Assembly (NCBI GenBank): GCA_025350525.1
Contig: JANXXR010000502.1
Location: 1-34,901, forward strand
DNA: 34,901 nt
Origin: Deltaproteobacteria bacterium
Lineage (GTDB): Bacteria > Myxococcota > Myxococcia > Myxococcales > 40CM-4-68-19
Direction of reading: 5' to 3'
Below, in pieces: positions 9,942 through 19,211 of this stretch. The notes below the pieces were generated by a model. The model saw only the letters and a list, made by a program, of their open reading frames with translations, searched no databases and was not told the DNA's origin. Positions within the stretch are counted from its first letter, which is position 1; each line of letters begins with the position of its first letter. Both the position numbers and the translations under genes were made by a program.

Positions 9942-11534
9942 ATGGCCATTGCCCGTGCGCTGCTCTCGGTCTCCGACAAGACGGGTCTCGTCGAATTTGC
10001 CCGCGGCCTCGTGTCGCTGGGCATCGAAATCCTCTCCACCGGCGGGACGGCGGCGGCGCTCGCCAAGGAGGGCATCGCGGTCAAGCAGGTGCAGGACTTC
10101 ACCGGCGCGCCCGAGATGCTGGGCGGCCGGGTGAAGACGCTGCACCCGAAGATCCACGGCGGCCTCCTCGCCCGGCGCAAGCTCGCCGCCGATCAGGCCG
10201 ACATGCAGGCGCAGAGCGTGCTCCCCATCGATCTGTTGGTGGTCAACCTCTATCCCTTCCGCGAGACGGTGCGGAAGGGCGCGCCCTACGAGGAGGTCAT
10301 CGAGAACATCGACATCGGCGGGCCGGCGATGATCCGCTCGGCGGCCAAGAACGCCGAGTACGTGACGGTGCTGGTGGACCCCGCCGACTACGCCATGGTG
10401 CTGGCCGAACTGCAGCAGAAGAAGGAAGTCCACGAGAGCACCCGAAGGCGCCTGCAGGCCCGGGCGTACTCGCACACGGCGGCCTACGATTCGGCCATCG
10501 CGGGCTGGCTCTCCGAGCAGCTGGCCAAGGCGCATCCGGAGGAGGGCGCGGGCTTCTCCGAGTCGCCCCCTTTGCCCGAGTTCCGCCGCCTGCAGTCGCT
10601 GCGCTACGGCGAGAACCCGCACCAGCGCGCGGCCTTCTACGGCGCGGTCCCGCAGCCCGAGGAGCCGACGCTGGCCTCGGCGAAGCAGCTGCAGGGCAAG
10701 GAGCTCTCGTACAACAACATCCTCGACGGCTCGTCCGCGCTGGAGGCGCTCAAGGAGCACGCCGAGGGGCCCAAGGGGCGCGCTGCCGTGGTGGTGGTCA
10801 AGCACACCAATCCGTGCGGCGTGGCGCGTGCCGCGAAGCTGATCGACGCCTACCGCCTCGCGCGCGACGCCGATCCGGTCAGCGCCTTCGGCGGCATCGT
10901 CGCGCTCTCGCACGTGGTGGACGCGGCCACGGGAGCGGCGCTGGCGGAGACCTTCCTCGAGGCGGTGATCGCGCCCGGCTACGACGAGGGCGCGCTCCTG
11001 GCCCTGAAGGGAAAGAAGTCGCTCCGCCTGCTTGAACTGCCCCTGCTGGGCGAGAAGCGCGACAGCTGGACGCTGGAGTCGCGCGAGTTGCGCAGCGTCC
11101 CCGGCGGCCTCTTGCTGCAGGAGCGCGACCTGGCCGAGGCCGACCCGCGCGGCTGGCGGACCATGACCAAGCGGGCGCCGACGTCGGAGGAGCTGGAGTC
11201 GCTGGCCTTTGCCTGGAGCGTGGTCAAGCACGTGAAGTCCAACGCCATCGTGCTGGCGCGCGGCGAGGTCACGGTGGGCATCGGCATGGGGCAGACCAAC
11301 CGGGTGGACTCGGTGCGCATCGCGGCGCAGCGCGCTGGTGAGAAGGCGCGGGGCGCGGCGCTCGGGTCCGACGCCTTCTTCCCCTTCCCCGACGGGCTCG
11401 AGGCCGCGGCGGCGGCGGGAGTGACGGCGGTGGCGCAGCCCGGTGGGTCGGTGCGGGACGACGAGGTGATCGCCGCCGCGGACAAGCTGGGCATCGCCAT
11501 GGTCTTCACCAGCGTGCGGCACTTCCGTCACTGA
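9942..11534 (+). CDS. purH: Bifunctional AICAR transformylase / IMP cyclohydrolase
   Basis: MAIARALLSVSDKTGLVEFARGLVSLGIEILSTGGTAAAL...GGRVKTLHPKIHGGLLARR...LRYGENPHQRAAFYG...VVVVKHTNPCGVA...QPGGSVRDDEVIAAADKLGIAMVFTSVRHFRH. Alternative ATG at 9930. Confidence 0.97.
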   Translation: MAIARALLSVSDKTGLVEFARGLVSLGIEILSTGGTAAALAKEGIAVKQVQDFTGAPEMLGGRVKTLHPKIHGGLLARRKLAADQADMQAQSVLPIDLLVVNLYPFRETVRKGAPYEEVIENIDIGGPAMIRSAAKNAEYVTVLVDPADYAMVLAELQQKKEVHESTRRRLQARAYSHTAAYDSAIAGWLSEQLAKAHPEEGAGFSESPPLPEFRRLQSLRYGENPHQRAAFYGAVPQPEEPTLASAKQLQGKELSYNNILDGSSALEALKEHAEGPKGRAAVVVVKHTNPCGVARAAKLIDAYRLARDADPVSAFGGIVALSHVVDAATGAALAETFLEAVIAPGYDEGALLALKGKKSLRLLELPLLGEKRDSWTLESRELRSVPGGLLLQERDLAEADPRGWRTMTKRAPTSEELESLAFAWSVVKHVKSNAIVLARGEVTVGIGMGQTNRVDSVRIAAQRAGEKARGAALGSDAFFPFPDGLEAAAAAGVTAVAQPGGSVRDDEVIAAADKLGIAMVFTSVRHFRH

Positions 11535-11547
11535 GGCGCGCCCGGCG

Positions 11548-12798
11548 ATGCCAACCAAGGTCGTCGTCATCGGCGGAGGCGCGCGGGAACATGCGCTGGT
11601 CCGCGCGCTGCGCCTCGGCGGCACGGACCGCGAGCTCGTCTGCATCCCCGGAAATCCCGGCATCGCCAGGGACGCGCGCTGCCTGCAGCCTGAGGGACCC
11701 GGCGTCGAAGGACTCGCCGCCGCCGCGCTGGCCGAGCGGCCCGACCTCGTCATCGTCGGCCCCGAGGCGCCGCTCGCCGACGGCCTGGCCGACCGGATGG
11801 CGCAGGCCCGCGTCCCCTGCTTTGGTCCCGTCGCGGCGGCGGCGCGCATCGAGGCCTCCAAGGCCTTCGCCAAGGAGATCATGCTCGCCGCCGGCGTGCC
11901 CACCGCGGCGGCGGCGCTCTTCGAAGACGCTGCTCCGGCCCGCGACTACGCCCGCGCGCAGGGCGCCTGCGTGGTCAAGCTCGACGGGCTCGCGGCGGGC
12001 AAGGGCGTCATCGTCGCCGACGACGGCGCGCAGGCGGCCCGGGCGGTGGACGAGCTGTGGCGGCCAGGCGCGAAGCTGCTCATCGAAGAGCGGCTCGAAG
12101 GCCCCGAGATCTCCATCATCGCCCTCTGTGACGGCGCCTCCGTGCTCCCGCTGCCTCCCGCCCGCGATCACAAGCGGCTCCTCGACGGCGACCAGGGCCC
12201 CAACACCGGCGGCATGGGCGCCGTCTGCCCGCCTCGCGACGGAACGCCGGCGCTGGTCGCCGAGACCGTCCGCGCCGTGCTCCTGCCCACCGTGCGCGAG
12301 CTGGCCCGCCGCGGGACGCCCTTCGTCGGCGCGCTCTACGCCGGCCTCATGCTCACTCCCCGCGGCCCGCGCGTGCTGGAGTTCAACTGCCGGCTGGGCG
12401 ATCCCGAGGCGCAGGCCATCCTCATCAAGCTGCGCAGCGATCCGCTGCCGCTCTTCCTCGCCGCCGCGCAGGGCCGGCTGGGAGGCGAGCAGCCTGTCTG
12501 GGATCCCCGTACAGCGGTCGCGGTGGTGCTGGCGGCGCACGGCTATCCGGGCACGCCGCGCCCGCACGACGCCATCGACGGCCTCGACGACATCGCCGAG
12601 GGCGAGGACCTCTGGGTCCTCCACGCCGGCACCAGCCTGCACCAGGGAAAGATCGCCACCGCCGGGGGCCGCATCTTGACCGTCGCGGCGCTGGGCGCGA
12701 ACGCCGCGCAGGCGCGGGAGCGGGCGTACGGCGCGGCGGCGCGCATCCGTTTCGCGGGCAAGCAGCTGCGCAGCGACATCGCCGCGGCGGAGGGCTGA
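11548..12798 (+). CDS. purD: Phosphoribosylamine-glycine ligase
   Basis: MPTKVVVIGGGAREHALVRALRLGG..CIPGNPGIARDA...VIVGPEAPLADGLAD...VKLDGLAAGKGVIVADDG...HKRLLDGDQGPNTGGMGAVCP...EFNCRLGDPEAQ. Confidence 0.97.
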   Translation: MPTKVVVIGGGAREHALVRALRLGGTDRELVCIPGNPGIARDARCLQPEGPGVEGLAAAALAERPDLVIVGPEAPLADGLADRMAQARVPCFGPVAAAARIEASKAFAKEIMLAAGVPTAAAALFEDAAPARDYARAQGACVVKLDGLAAGKGVIVADDGAQAARAVDELWRPGAKLLIEERLEGPEISIIALCDGASVLPLPPARDHKRLLDGDQGPNTGGMGAVCPPRDGTPALVAETVRAVLLPTVRELARRGTPFVGALYAGLMLTPRGPRVLEFNCRLGDPEAQAILIKLRSDPLPLFLAAAQGRLGGEQPVWDPRTAVAVVLAAHGYPGTPRPHDAIDGLDDIAEGEDLWVLHAGTSLHQGKIATAGGRILTVAALGANAAQARERAYGAAARIRFAGKQLRSDIAAAEG

Positions 12799-13926
12799 CT
12801 GCGCCCCGGCCGGCAACGCCTGGGCGGCCACCTCGACCGCCTCGTCCTCTCGCAGCTGGGCCGCCTCTTCGCGGCCACGCTGGGCGGCGTGGTGCTCATC
12901 TACCTGGTCATCGACTTCGCCGACCGCGCCCACGGCTTCTCCGGCCGCGCCTGGGGGAAGGCGGTGCTCGAGCTCTACGCCAACAAGGCGGCGGTGGTGG
13001 GCTACCAGCTGGCGCCGGCGGCGCTGATCCTCGCGGCGGCGCTCTTGGTGACGCTGCTCTCCCGGCGCGGCGAGCTGACCGCCCTCTACGCGCTGGGCGT
13101 TCGTCCGCTGCGACTGGCGGCGCCGGTGGCGGCCTTCGCGGCGGTGCTGGGCGTTCTGCTCTTCTGGCTGGGCGAAAAAGTCGTCATCAGCGCCGACGCC
13201 CGCGCCGAGGAGATCCAGGTCAAGCGCTTCAACCGCTGGGGCGACTGGGCCACCTACCACACGGGCTCGTCGTGGCTGCGCGGCAGGGAAGGGCGCATCT
13301 TCCACCTGGGTCCGCCGCGCGACGGAGGCTGGGAGCCTGCCACCGTGCTCGAGCTGGCGAAGCCGTTCCGTCTCGCGCGGCGCATAGACGCCCGGCGCAT
13401 CGAGCCGGCGGGCCTTGCTGTCGGCGGCTCGCGCTTCATGCTCTTCGACGCCACCGTGACCACCTACGGGCTCGAGGGCGGGCCGGGCGGCACCATCGAA
13501 GAGCAGCGCGCCGACGTGCTGGTGGAGATCTTTCCGGAGACGGCCGCCGACCTCGAGCTGCGGGGCGGCCGGCCGCGCCAGCTGCCCTGGCGCCAGCTGC
13601 GCGAGCAGGTGGGCCGCCGCGAGCACGCCGGCCAGCGCGCCCGCGAGTACGAGCTGGCGCTGGCCGAGCGGCTGGCGCAGCCGGTGCAGGTGGTCCCGGC
13701 GGCCCTGGCCGCGCTGGGCATCGCCCTCACCCTGCAGCGCCCGCGCCGCCGCACGCCGCTCGCGGGCGCGGTGGCCTCCGGCATCGCGCTCTCGATGGTG
13801 CTCTGGGCCGCCTCGGTCGTGGCCCACGCCGTCTCGCTGGGCGGGTCCCTCGGCCCCTGGACTGCGGGCGCCATTCCGGCCGCGGTCAGCGCGCTTTTGG
13901 CCCTGCTGGCATTTCGCCGCGGGTAA
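12799..13926 (+). CDS. LptF/LptG-family permease (start uncertain; possible CTG start)
   Basis: LDRLVLSQLGRLFAATLGGVVLIYLVIDFADRAHGF...LLSRRGELTALYALGVRPLRLAAPVAAFAAVLGVLLFWLGEKVVI..; C-terminal TM helices. ORF track starts at GTG 12889, but homologous-looking sequence extends upstream to purD's stop. Confidence 0.8.
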   Translation: MRPGRQRLGGHLDRLVLSQLGRLFAATLGGVVLIYLVIDFADRAHGFSGRAWGKAVLELYANKAAVVGYQLAPAALILAAALLVTLLSRRGELTALYALGVRPLRLAAPVAAFAAVLGVLLFWLGEKVVISADARAEEIQVKRFNRWGDWATYHTGSSWLRGREGRIFHLGPPRDGGWEPATVLELAKPFRLARRIDARRIEPAGLAVGGSRFMLFDATVTTYGLEGGPGGTIEEQRADVLVEIFPETAADLELRGGRPRQLPWRQLREQVGRREHAGQRAREYELALAERLAQPVQVVPAALAALGIALTLQRPRRRTPLAGAVASGIALSMVLWAASVVAHAVSLGGSLGPWTAGAIPAAVSALLALLAFRRG

Positions 13927-14016
13927 GGTGGCCCGGCCGCTGCCTTGCGGGGTCGACACTCCTCCGGATTTCTGGCAGAACGCCGCCGCCGCGAAAGCGC
14001 GGCAGAGGAGCAGTCG

Positions 14017-14763
14017 ATGAAGGGCGTCATCCTCGCCGGCGGAACGGGCTCGCGCCTCTTTCCGCTGACCAAGGTCACCAACAAGCACCTCTTGCCGGTC
14101 GGCCGCGAGCCGATGATCTTCCATCCGGTCAAGAAGCTGACCGAGGCGGGCATCGACGAGATCTGCATCGTCACCGGCGTCGATCACATGGGCGACGTGG
14201 TCAACCTGCTCGGCTCCGGCAAGGACTTCGGCTGCCGCTTCACCTACAAAGTGCAGGACGAGGCGGGCGGCATCGCCCAGGCGCTGGGCCTGGCGCGCAA
14301 CTTCGCCGGGCAGGATCTGCTCTGCGTCATTCTCGGCGACAACATCTTCCAGGATTCGATCGCCCCGCACGTGCAGGCCTTCGCCGCCCAGGGCCGCGGC
14401 GCCCGGCTGCTGCTCAAGCAGGTGCACGATCCGCAGCGCTACGGCGTCGCCGAGATCGAAGGCACCCGGGTGCTGCGCATCGTCGAGAAGCCCAAGGAGC
14501 CGAAGAGCGACCTGGCGGTGGTGGGCATCTACTTCTACGACGCGCAGGTCTTCGAGGTGATCCGCACCCTCAAGCCCAGCGGGCGCGGCGAGTTGGAGAT
14601 CACCGACGTCAACAACCACTACCTGGCCGCGGGGGCGCTGCAGTGCGACCGGCTCTCGGGCTGGTGGACCGACGCGGGGACCTTCGATTCGCTGCACGCC
14701 GCCAACGAGCTGGTCACCGGCCGCGCCACCGACGCGCGCGCCGCCGAGAAGTCCTTCACATGA
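14017..14763 (+). CDS. rfbA: Sugar nucleotidyltransferase, glucose-1-phosphate thymidylyltransferase type (short form)
   Basis: MKGVILAGGTGSRLFPLTKVTNKHLLPVGREPMIFHPVKKLTEAGIDEI...ILGDNIFQDSI...YGVAEIEG..VLRIVEKPKEPKSDLAVVGIYFYD...GELEITDVNNHYL..GWWTDAGTFDSL. Confidence 0.9.
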   Translation: MKGVILAGGTGSRLFPLTKVTNKHLLPVGREPMIFHPVKKLTEAGIDEICIVTGVDHMGDVVNLLGSGKDFGCRFTYKVQDEAGGIAQALGLARNFAGQDLLCVILGDNIFQDSIAPHVQAFAAQGRGARLLLKQVHDPQRYGVAEIEGTRVLRIVEKPKEPKSDLAVVGIYFYDAQVFEVIRTLKPSGRGELEITDVNNHYLAAGALQCDRLSGWWTDAGTFDSLHAANELVTGRATDARAAEKSFT

Positions 14764-15770
14764 ACGTGCTGGTCACCGGGGGCGCGGGCTTTATCGGGTC
14801 GAACCTGGTGCGGCTGCTGCGGCGCGAGCGGCCTCATTGGACCGTCGTCAACCTCGACAAGCTCACCTACGCCGGCAACGCCGAGTCGCTGGCCGATCTG
14901 CGCGACGACAAAAGGCACGTCTTCGTGCGCGGCGACATCGCCGACGCGGAGTTGGTGGCGAGCCTGCTGCGCGAGCACGCGATCGACGCCGTCTTCAACC
15001 TGGCCGCCGAGAGCCACGTCGACCGCAGCATCCTCGGGCCGGGCATCTTCGTCGAGACCAACGTCTCCGGCACGCAGGTGATGCTCGACTGCGCCCGGGC
15101 CGAGAAGGTGAAGCGGTTCGTACAGATCTCCACCGACGAGGTCTACGGCTCCCTGGGCGCGACCGGCCGGTTCACCGAGGCCTCGCCGCTGCAGCCGTCG
15201 AGCCCGTACAGCGCCTCGAAGGCGGCGGCCGATCTGCTGGTGCTGGCGTACGGCCACACCTATGGAATGGACGTGGTCGTCACCCGCTGCTCCAACAACT
15301 ACGGGCCGTACCAGTTTCCGGAGAAGCTCATTCCGCTGATGATCGCCAACGCGCTCGAGGACAAGAAGCTGCCCGTCTACGGCGACGGCCAGCAAGTTCG
15401 CGACTGGATCCACGTCGAGGATCACAACCGCGCGCTCCTGGCCGCGCTGGAGGAGGGCCGGGCGGGCGAGGTCTACAACCTCGGCTCCGACAACGAGTGG
15501 CCGAATCTCCAGATCGTCGGGCGCCTGCTCGAGATCCTCGGCAAGGGACGCGACCTCATCGCGCACGTGCAGGACCGCCCGGGGCACGACCGCCGCTACG
15601 CCATCGACGCGGCCAAGGCGCAGCGCGAGCTGGGCTGGTCGCCTCGCATCGCTTTCGCCGACGGACTCGCCAGCACGGTGGACTGGTACGTGAAGAACCG
15701 CGGCTGGTGGGAGCGCGTCCGCACCGGCGAGTACCGGACTTTCTACGAGCGCAACTACGGGGCGCGCTGA
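14760..15770 (+). CDS. rfbB: dTDP-glucose 4,6-dehydratase
   Basis: MNVLVTGGAGFIGSNLVRLL...NLDKLTYAGNAESL...FNLAAESHVDRSI...QISTDEVYGSL...SPYSASKAAADLLVLAYGHTYGMDVVVTRCSNNYGPYQFPEKLIPLMI. ATGA overlap with the upstream gene. Confidence 0.97.
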   Translation: MNVLVTGGAGFIGSNLVRLLRRERPHWTVVNLDKLTYAGNAESLADLRDDKRHVFVRGDIADAELVASLLREHAIDAVFNLAAESHVDRSILGPGIFVETNVSGTQVMLDCARAEKVKRFVQISTDEVYGSLGATGRFTEASPLQPSSPYSASKAAADLLVLAYGHTYGMDVVVTRCSNNYGPYQFPEKLIPLMIANALEDKKLPVYGDGQQVRDWIHVEDHNRALLAALEEGRAGEVYNLGSDNEWPNLQIVGRLLEILGKGRDLIAHVQDRPGHDRRYAIDAAKAQRELGWSPRIAFADGLASTVDWYVKNRGWWERVRTGEYRTFYERNYGAR

Positions 15771-16676
15771 GTGGCCAGCGCCGCAAAGATCACGCTCGTC
15801 ACCGGCGCCAACGGGATGGTGGGCAGCCGCATCGTGGCGCGGCTCCAGGATTCCGGGGCGGCCGTGGTGGGGGTGGGAAGGGGGCCGCGACGCGCCGCCG
15901 GCAACTTCGAGTACGTGGACCTCGACCTGCGCGTCCCGGAGAAGCTGGCGGAGCTGATCGGATCGCTGCGGCCCTCGGGCGTCATCCACGCGGCGGCCAT
16001 GACCGACGTGGACGCCTGCGAGAAGGATCCGCTCGAAGCCTGGCTGCTCAACGTCCGCGCGGTCGAGGCGGCGGCGCTGGCCTGCCGCGGCTTGTCGGCG
16101 CGCCTGACCGCGCTCTCCACCGACTACGTCTTCGACGGCGAGAAGGGCGACTACGCCGAGGACGACGCGCCCAACCCCCGCGGCGTCTACGCGCGCACCA
16201 AGCGGGCCGGCGAGGAGGCCGCGCTCCTCCTCGCGCCGGACGTCGCGCTCTGCCGCGTCGCCGTCATTTATAGTGGATATCAAATCTTGCGCAGGACCTT
16301 TGCCAGCAGCGCCGCCGAGAGCCTGCGCAAAGGGCAACCGGTGAAGGCCTTCCTCGATCAGGTGGTCACGCCCACGCTGGCCGACAACGCCGCCGAGATG
16401 GTGATCGGCGTCCACCGCAGCGGCGCGCAGGGCATCTTCCACTGCGCCGGCGCCTCGGCGGTGACCCGGGTCGAGTTCTGCCGCGCGCTGGCGCGCAAGC
16501 TGGGCGCGGACGAGGCCCTGGTCGAGCCGGTGCGGCTGGCGGATCTGCGGCTGCCCGCCCCGCGCCCGCTGCGCTCCTCGCTGCGCACCGACAAGGTGCG
16601 GCGGCTCCTCGGCGACGGCGTCCCGCTGCCGCTCGACCTGGCCCTCGACCGCTTTCTCGAGGAGGGCCGCGCGTGA
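15771..16676 (+). CDS. NDP-sugar reductase, RfbD (dTDP-4-dehydrorhamnose reductase)-like SDR
   Basis: TLVTGANGMVGSRIVARL...GVIHAAAMTDVDACEKDP...LSTDYVFDGEKGDYAEDDAPNPRGVYARTKRAGEEA; GTG start immediately after the rfbB stop. Confidence 0.8.
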   Translation: MASAAKITLVTGANGMVGSRIVARLQDSGAAVVGVGRGPRRAAGNFEYVDLDLRVPEKLAELIGSLRPSGVIHAAAMTDVDACEKDPLEAWLLNVRAVEAAALACRGLSARLTALSTDYVFDGEKGDYAEDDAPNPRGVYARTKRAGEEAALLLAPDVALCRVAVIYSGYQILRRTFASSAAESLRKGQPVKAFLDQVVTPTLADNAAEMVIGVHRSGAQGIFHCAGASAVTRVEFCRALARKLGADEALVEPVRLADLRLPAPRPLRSSLRTDKVRRLLGDGVPLPLDLALDRFLEEGRA

Positions 16677-17503
16677 CCACCGATTTGACCGCGTCTTCGC
16701 CGGTGCGCCGCGGCGGCGTCCCCGAGCTCTTCGACTACCGCCAGCTGGTGGCGCTGCTGGTCGTCCGCGAGCTGAAGGTCCGCTACAAGCGCAGCGTCTT
16801 CGGTCTGCTCTGGACCATGCTCAACCCGCTCTTGTTGATGATCGTCTACACGGTGGTCTTCAGCACCATCATGCCGGTGGCGCAGAAGAACTTCTCGGTC
16901 TTCCTCCTCAGCGCGCTTTTGCCCTGGCTCTTCTTCCAGACCGCGCTCGTCCAGGGCCTCAACTCGGTGGTGGCCAACCAGGATCTGATCCGCAAGGTGC
17001 GGGTGCCGCAGGCGGTCTTCCCGCTCTCGGTGGTGGGCTCGAACCTGGTCAACCTGGCGCTCTCGGTGGTGCCGCTCTTCTTGCTCATGCTCTTTTTGCG
17101 GCAGCCATTCACGCGCGCGCTCCTCTTCCTTCCCGTGGGCGTGATCCTGCTCACCTGCTTCACCAGCGGCGTGACGCTGGCGCTCGCGACTTTCACCGTC
17201 TTCTTCCGCGACGTGAAGCACCTCGCCGAGGTGGTGCTGCAGATGCTCATGTACCTCTCGCCGATCTTCTACGACCTGAGCGCGCTGGGGAACAGCAAGG
17301 CGTGGTGGTTCCGCCTCTTCCAGACCTTCCTCGCGCTCAATCCCCTCAGCTACCTGATCGCGCTCATCCGCGAGCCCGTCTACTACGGGCGCCTGCCGGC
17401 GGCGCAGACGCTGGAGATCGCCGCCGGCATCTCGCTCTTCACGCTCTTCGTCGGCTACCGGATCTTCCAGCGCCTCGCTCCCCGCCACATCCACTACCTA
17501 TGA
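16673..17503 (+). CDS. ABC-2 type polysaccharide export permease (Wzm-like)
   Basis: ELFDYRQLVALLVVRELKVRYKRSVFGLLWTMLNPLLLMIVYTVVFSTIMP...LLPWLFFQTALVQGLNSVVANQDLIRKVRVPQAVFPLS; GTGA overlap with the preceding gene. Confidence 0.92.
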   Translation: MTTDLTASSPVRRGGVPELFDYRQLVALLVVRELKVRYKRSVFGLLWTMLNPLLLMIVYTVVFSTIMPVAQKNFSVFLLSALLPWLFFQTALVQGLNSVVANQDLIRKVRVPQAVFPLSVVGSNLVNLALSVVPLFLLMLFLRQPFTRALLFLPVGVILLTCFTSGVTLALATFTVFFRDVKHLAEVVLQMLMYLSPIFYDLSALGNSKAWWFRLFQTFLALNPLSYLIALIREPVYYGRLPAAQTLEIAAGISLFTLFVGYRIFQRLAPRHIHYL

Positions 17504-17573
17504 TGACGATCGAGTTGTCGCCGCCCCTCTGCCCTGACCTGCCGTGTGCCCCCAAGAGCGGGGCGGGTGGTTG

Positions 17574-18353
17574 ATGCGCAACGGCGAGATCCGCCTCCGC
17601 GACGCCGGCGTCTCCTACCGGGTCTATCGCGAGAAGGTCACCACCCTGAAAGAAGCGGTGGTGCAGCGCTTCCGCCACCTGCGCTCGGCGGAGGTGTTCT
17701 GGGCGCTGCGGCACGTCTCGCTCGAGATCGCGCCGGGCGAGGCCATCGCCTTCGTCGGCCACAACGGCAGCGGCAAGAGCACGCTGCTCAAGACCATCGC
17801 CGGGGTGCTCCTGCCCAACGAGGGCGAGGTGCTGGCGCAGGGGCGCATCAGCCCCATGATCGAGCTGGGCGCGGGCTTCGACGCCGAGCTGACCGGCCGC
17901 GACAACATCTTCCTCAACGGCGCGCTGCTGGGCTTCTCGCGCAGGCAGATGGAGGCCAAGTTCGACCGCATCATCGCGTTCTCCGAGCTGGGCGACTTCA
18001 TCGACATGCCCATCAAGAACTACAGCTCGGGAATGTACGCGCGGCTGGGCTTCGCCATCGCCCAGGACGTCGAGCCGGACATCCTCATCATCGACGAGGT
18101 GCTGGCGGTCGGCGACGAGCGCTTCCAGGAGAAGTGCCGCAAGCGCATCGCCGACTTCCGGACCGCGGGCGTGACCTTCTGCTACGTCTCGCACAGCATG
18201 GACGCCGCCAAGCTGCTCTGCCCCCGTGCGGCGGTGCTCCACCATGGCAGGCTTGCTGCCGACGGTCCCATCGAGCAGGCGTGGGAGCGCTACCGGGAGC
18301 TCGAGCGTGGACCGCTGCCGGGCCCGGTCATCGACGCAGGGCAGCCTGCTTGA
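17574..18353 (+). CDS. ABC polysaccharide exporter ATP-binding protein (Wzt-like, short)
   Basis: Walker [19 protein letters not shown]; signature [15 protein letters not shown]; Walker [14 protein letters not shown]; ends about 260 aa without an extra C-terminal domain. Confidence 0.93.
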   Translation: MRNGEIRLRDAGVSYRVYREKVTTLKEAVVQRFRHLRSAEVFWALRHVSLEIAPGEAIAFVGHNGSGKSTLLKTIAGVLLPNEGEVLAQGRISPMIELGAGFDAELTGRDNIFLNGALLGFSRRQMEAKFDRIIAFSELGDFIDMPIKNYSSGMYARLGFAIAQDVEPDILIIDEVLAVGDERFQEKCRKRIADFRTAGVTFCYVSHSMDAAKLLCPRAAVLHHGRLAADGPIEQAWERYRELERGPLPGPVIDAGQPA

Positions 18354-18428
18354 CAGGCGGCCGGCCCCTCGCGGTGACAGGAGGATGACAGAGGGCCGCT
18401 AGAGTCCTGCCTCCCCTTGGAGGCTCCG

Positions 18429-19199
18429 TTGGTCTACGCCTTTTTCGTCTCGCACTGGCTCTTGAGCGTGCTCTTCCAGAGCATGTTCCAGCACCGCTAC
18501 GCCGCGCACAAGATGTACACCATGAGCCCGCGCACCGAGAAGGTGATTCACTTTCTCACCTGGCTGGTGCAGGGCAGCTCGTACCTGAACCCGCGCGGCT
18601 ACGCGATCCTCCACCGCGAGCACCACGCCTTCAGCGACACCGAGAACGATCCGCACGCCCCCGGCTTCCACCAGAACGCGCTGGCGATGATGTGGCGCAC
18701 CAAGAAGCGGTACGACGACTACGCCCACGACCGGGTCAAGCCCGAGGCGCGCTTCGACGGCGACGTGCCGGAGTGGAAGCTGATCGACGTGACCCTGGGG
18801 CAGAGCTGGCCTATGCGCGTGCTCTTCAGCGTCGCCTACGCGGCGTTCTACTTCGCCTTCGCCACCCACTGGTGGCAGATCGCCTTCATGCTGCCGTTCC
18901 ACTTCGTGATGGGCCCCGTGCACGGCGCCATCGTCAACTGGTGCGGCCACAAGTACGGCTACCAGTCGTTCGACAACGGCGACAAGAGCCGCAACACGCT
19001 GCCCATCGACGTGCTCACCATGGGCGAGCTGTTCCAGAACAACCACCACAAGTACGGCGCCAGCCCCAACTTCGCCGCGCGGTGGTTCGAGATCGACCCC
19101 ACCTGGCAGGTGCTCAAGGTGCTGGCGGCAGCGCGCATCGTGACCATCCGGACGCCGCAGCGGGCCGCGTATCCGGAGCCCATCCGCCGCGCGGCGTAG
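18429..19199 (+). CDS. Fatty acid desaturase (acyl-CoA/acyl-lipid type)
   Basis: His boxes HRYAAH, HREHH, NNHHKYG; TTG start at 18429 preceded by GGAGG (alternative TTG 18417). Confidence 0.88.
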   Translation: MVYAFFVSHWLLSVLFQSMFQHRYAAHKMYTMSPRTEKVIHFLTWLVQGSSYLNPRGYAILHREHHAFSDTENDPHAPGFHQNALAMMWRTKKRYDDYAHDRVKPEARFDGDVPEWKLIDVTLGQSWPMRVLFSVAYAAFYFAFATHWWQIAFMLPFHFVMGPVHGAIVNWCGHKYGYQSFDNGDKSRNTLPIDVLTMGELFQNNHHKYGASPNFAARWFEIDPTWQVLKVLAAARIVTIRTPQRAAYPEPIRRAA

Positions 19200-19211
19200 T
19201 ACAAGGCGGGA

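Noticed and set aside
8934-11903. 989-aa minus-strand ORF
   Set aside because: The upstream portion is antisense to purH/purD; only the C-terminal membrane protein starting at 9869 is credible.
11506-14697. 1063-aa minus-strand ORF
   Set aside because: Antisense to purD, the LptF/G permease and rfbA; low-complexity composition typical of GC-rich shadow ORFs.
13272-15770. 832-aa + strand ORF as one fusion protein
   Set aside because: Only its end (14760 onward, rfbB) has coding signal; the start is an out-of-frame read of the permease and rfbA.
18383-18402. Mini-ORF ATG ACA GAG GGC CGC TAG (MTEGR*) after AGGAGG, upstream of the desaturase
   Set aside because: The SD directly abuts the ATG, so spacing is too short for efficient initiation; likely chance.
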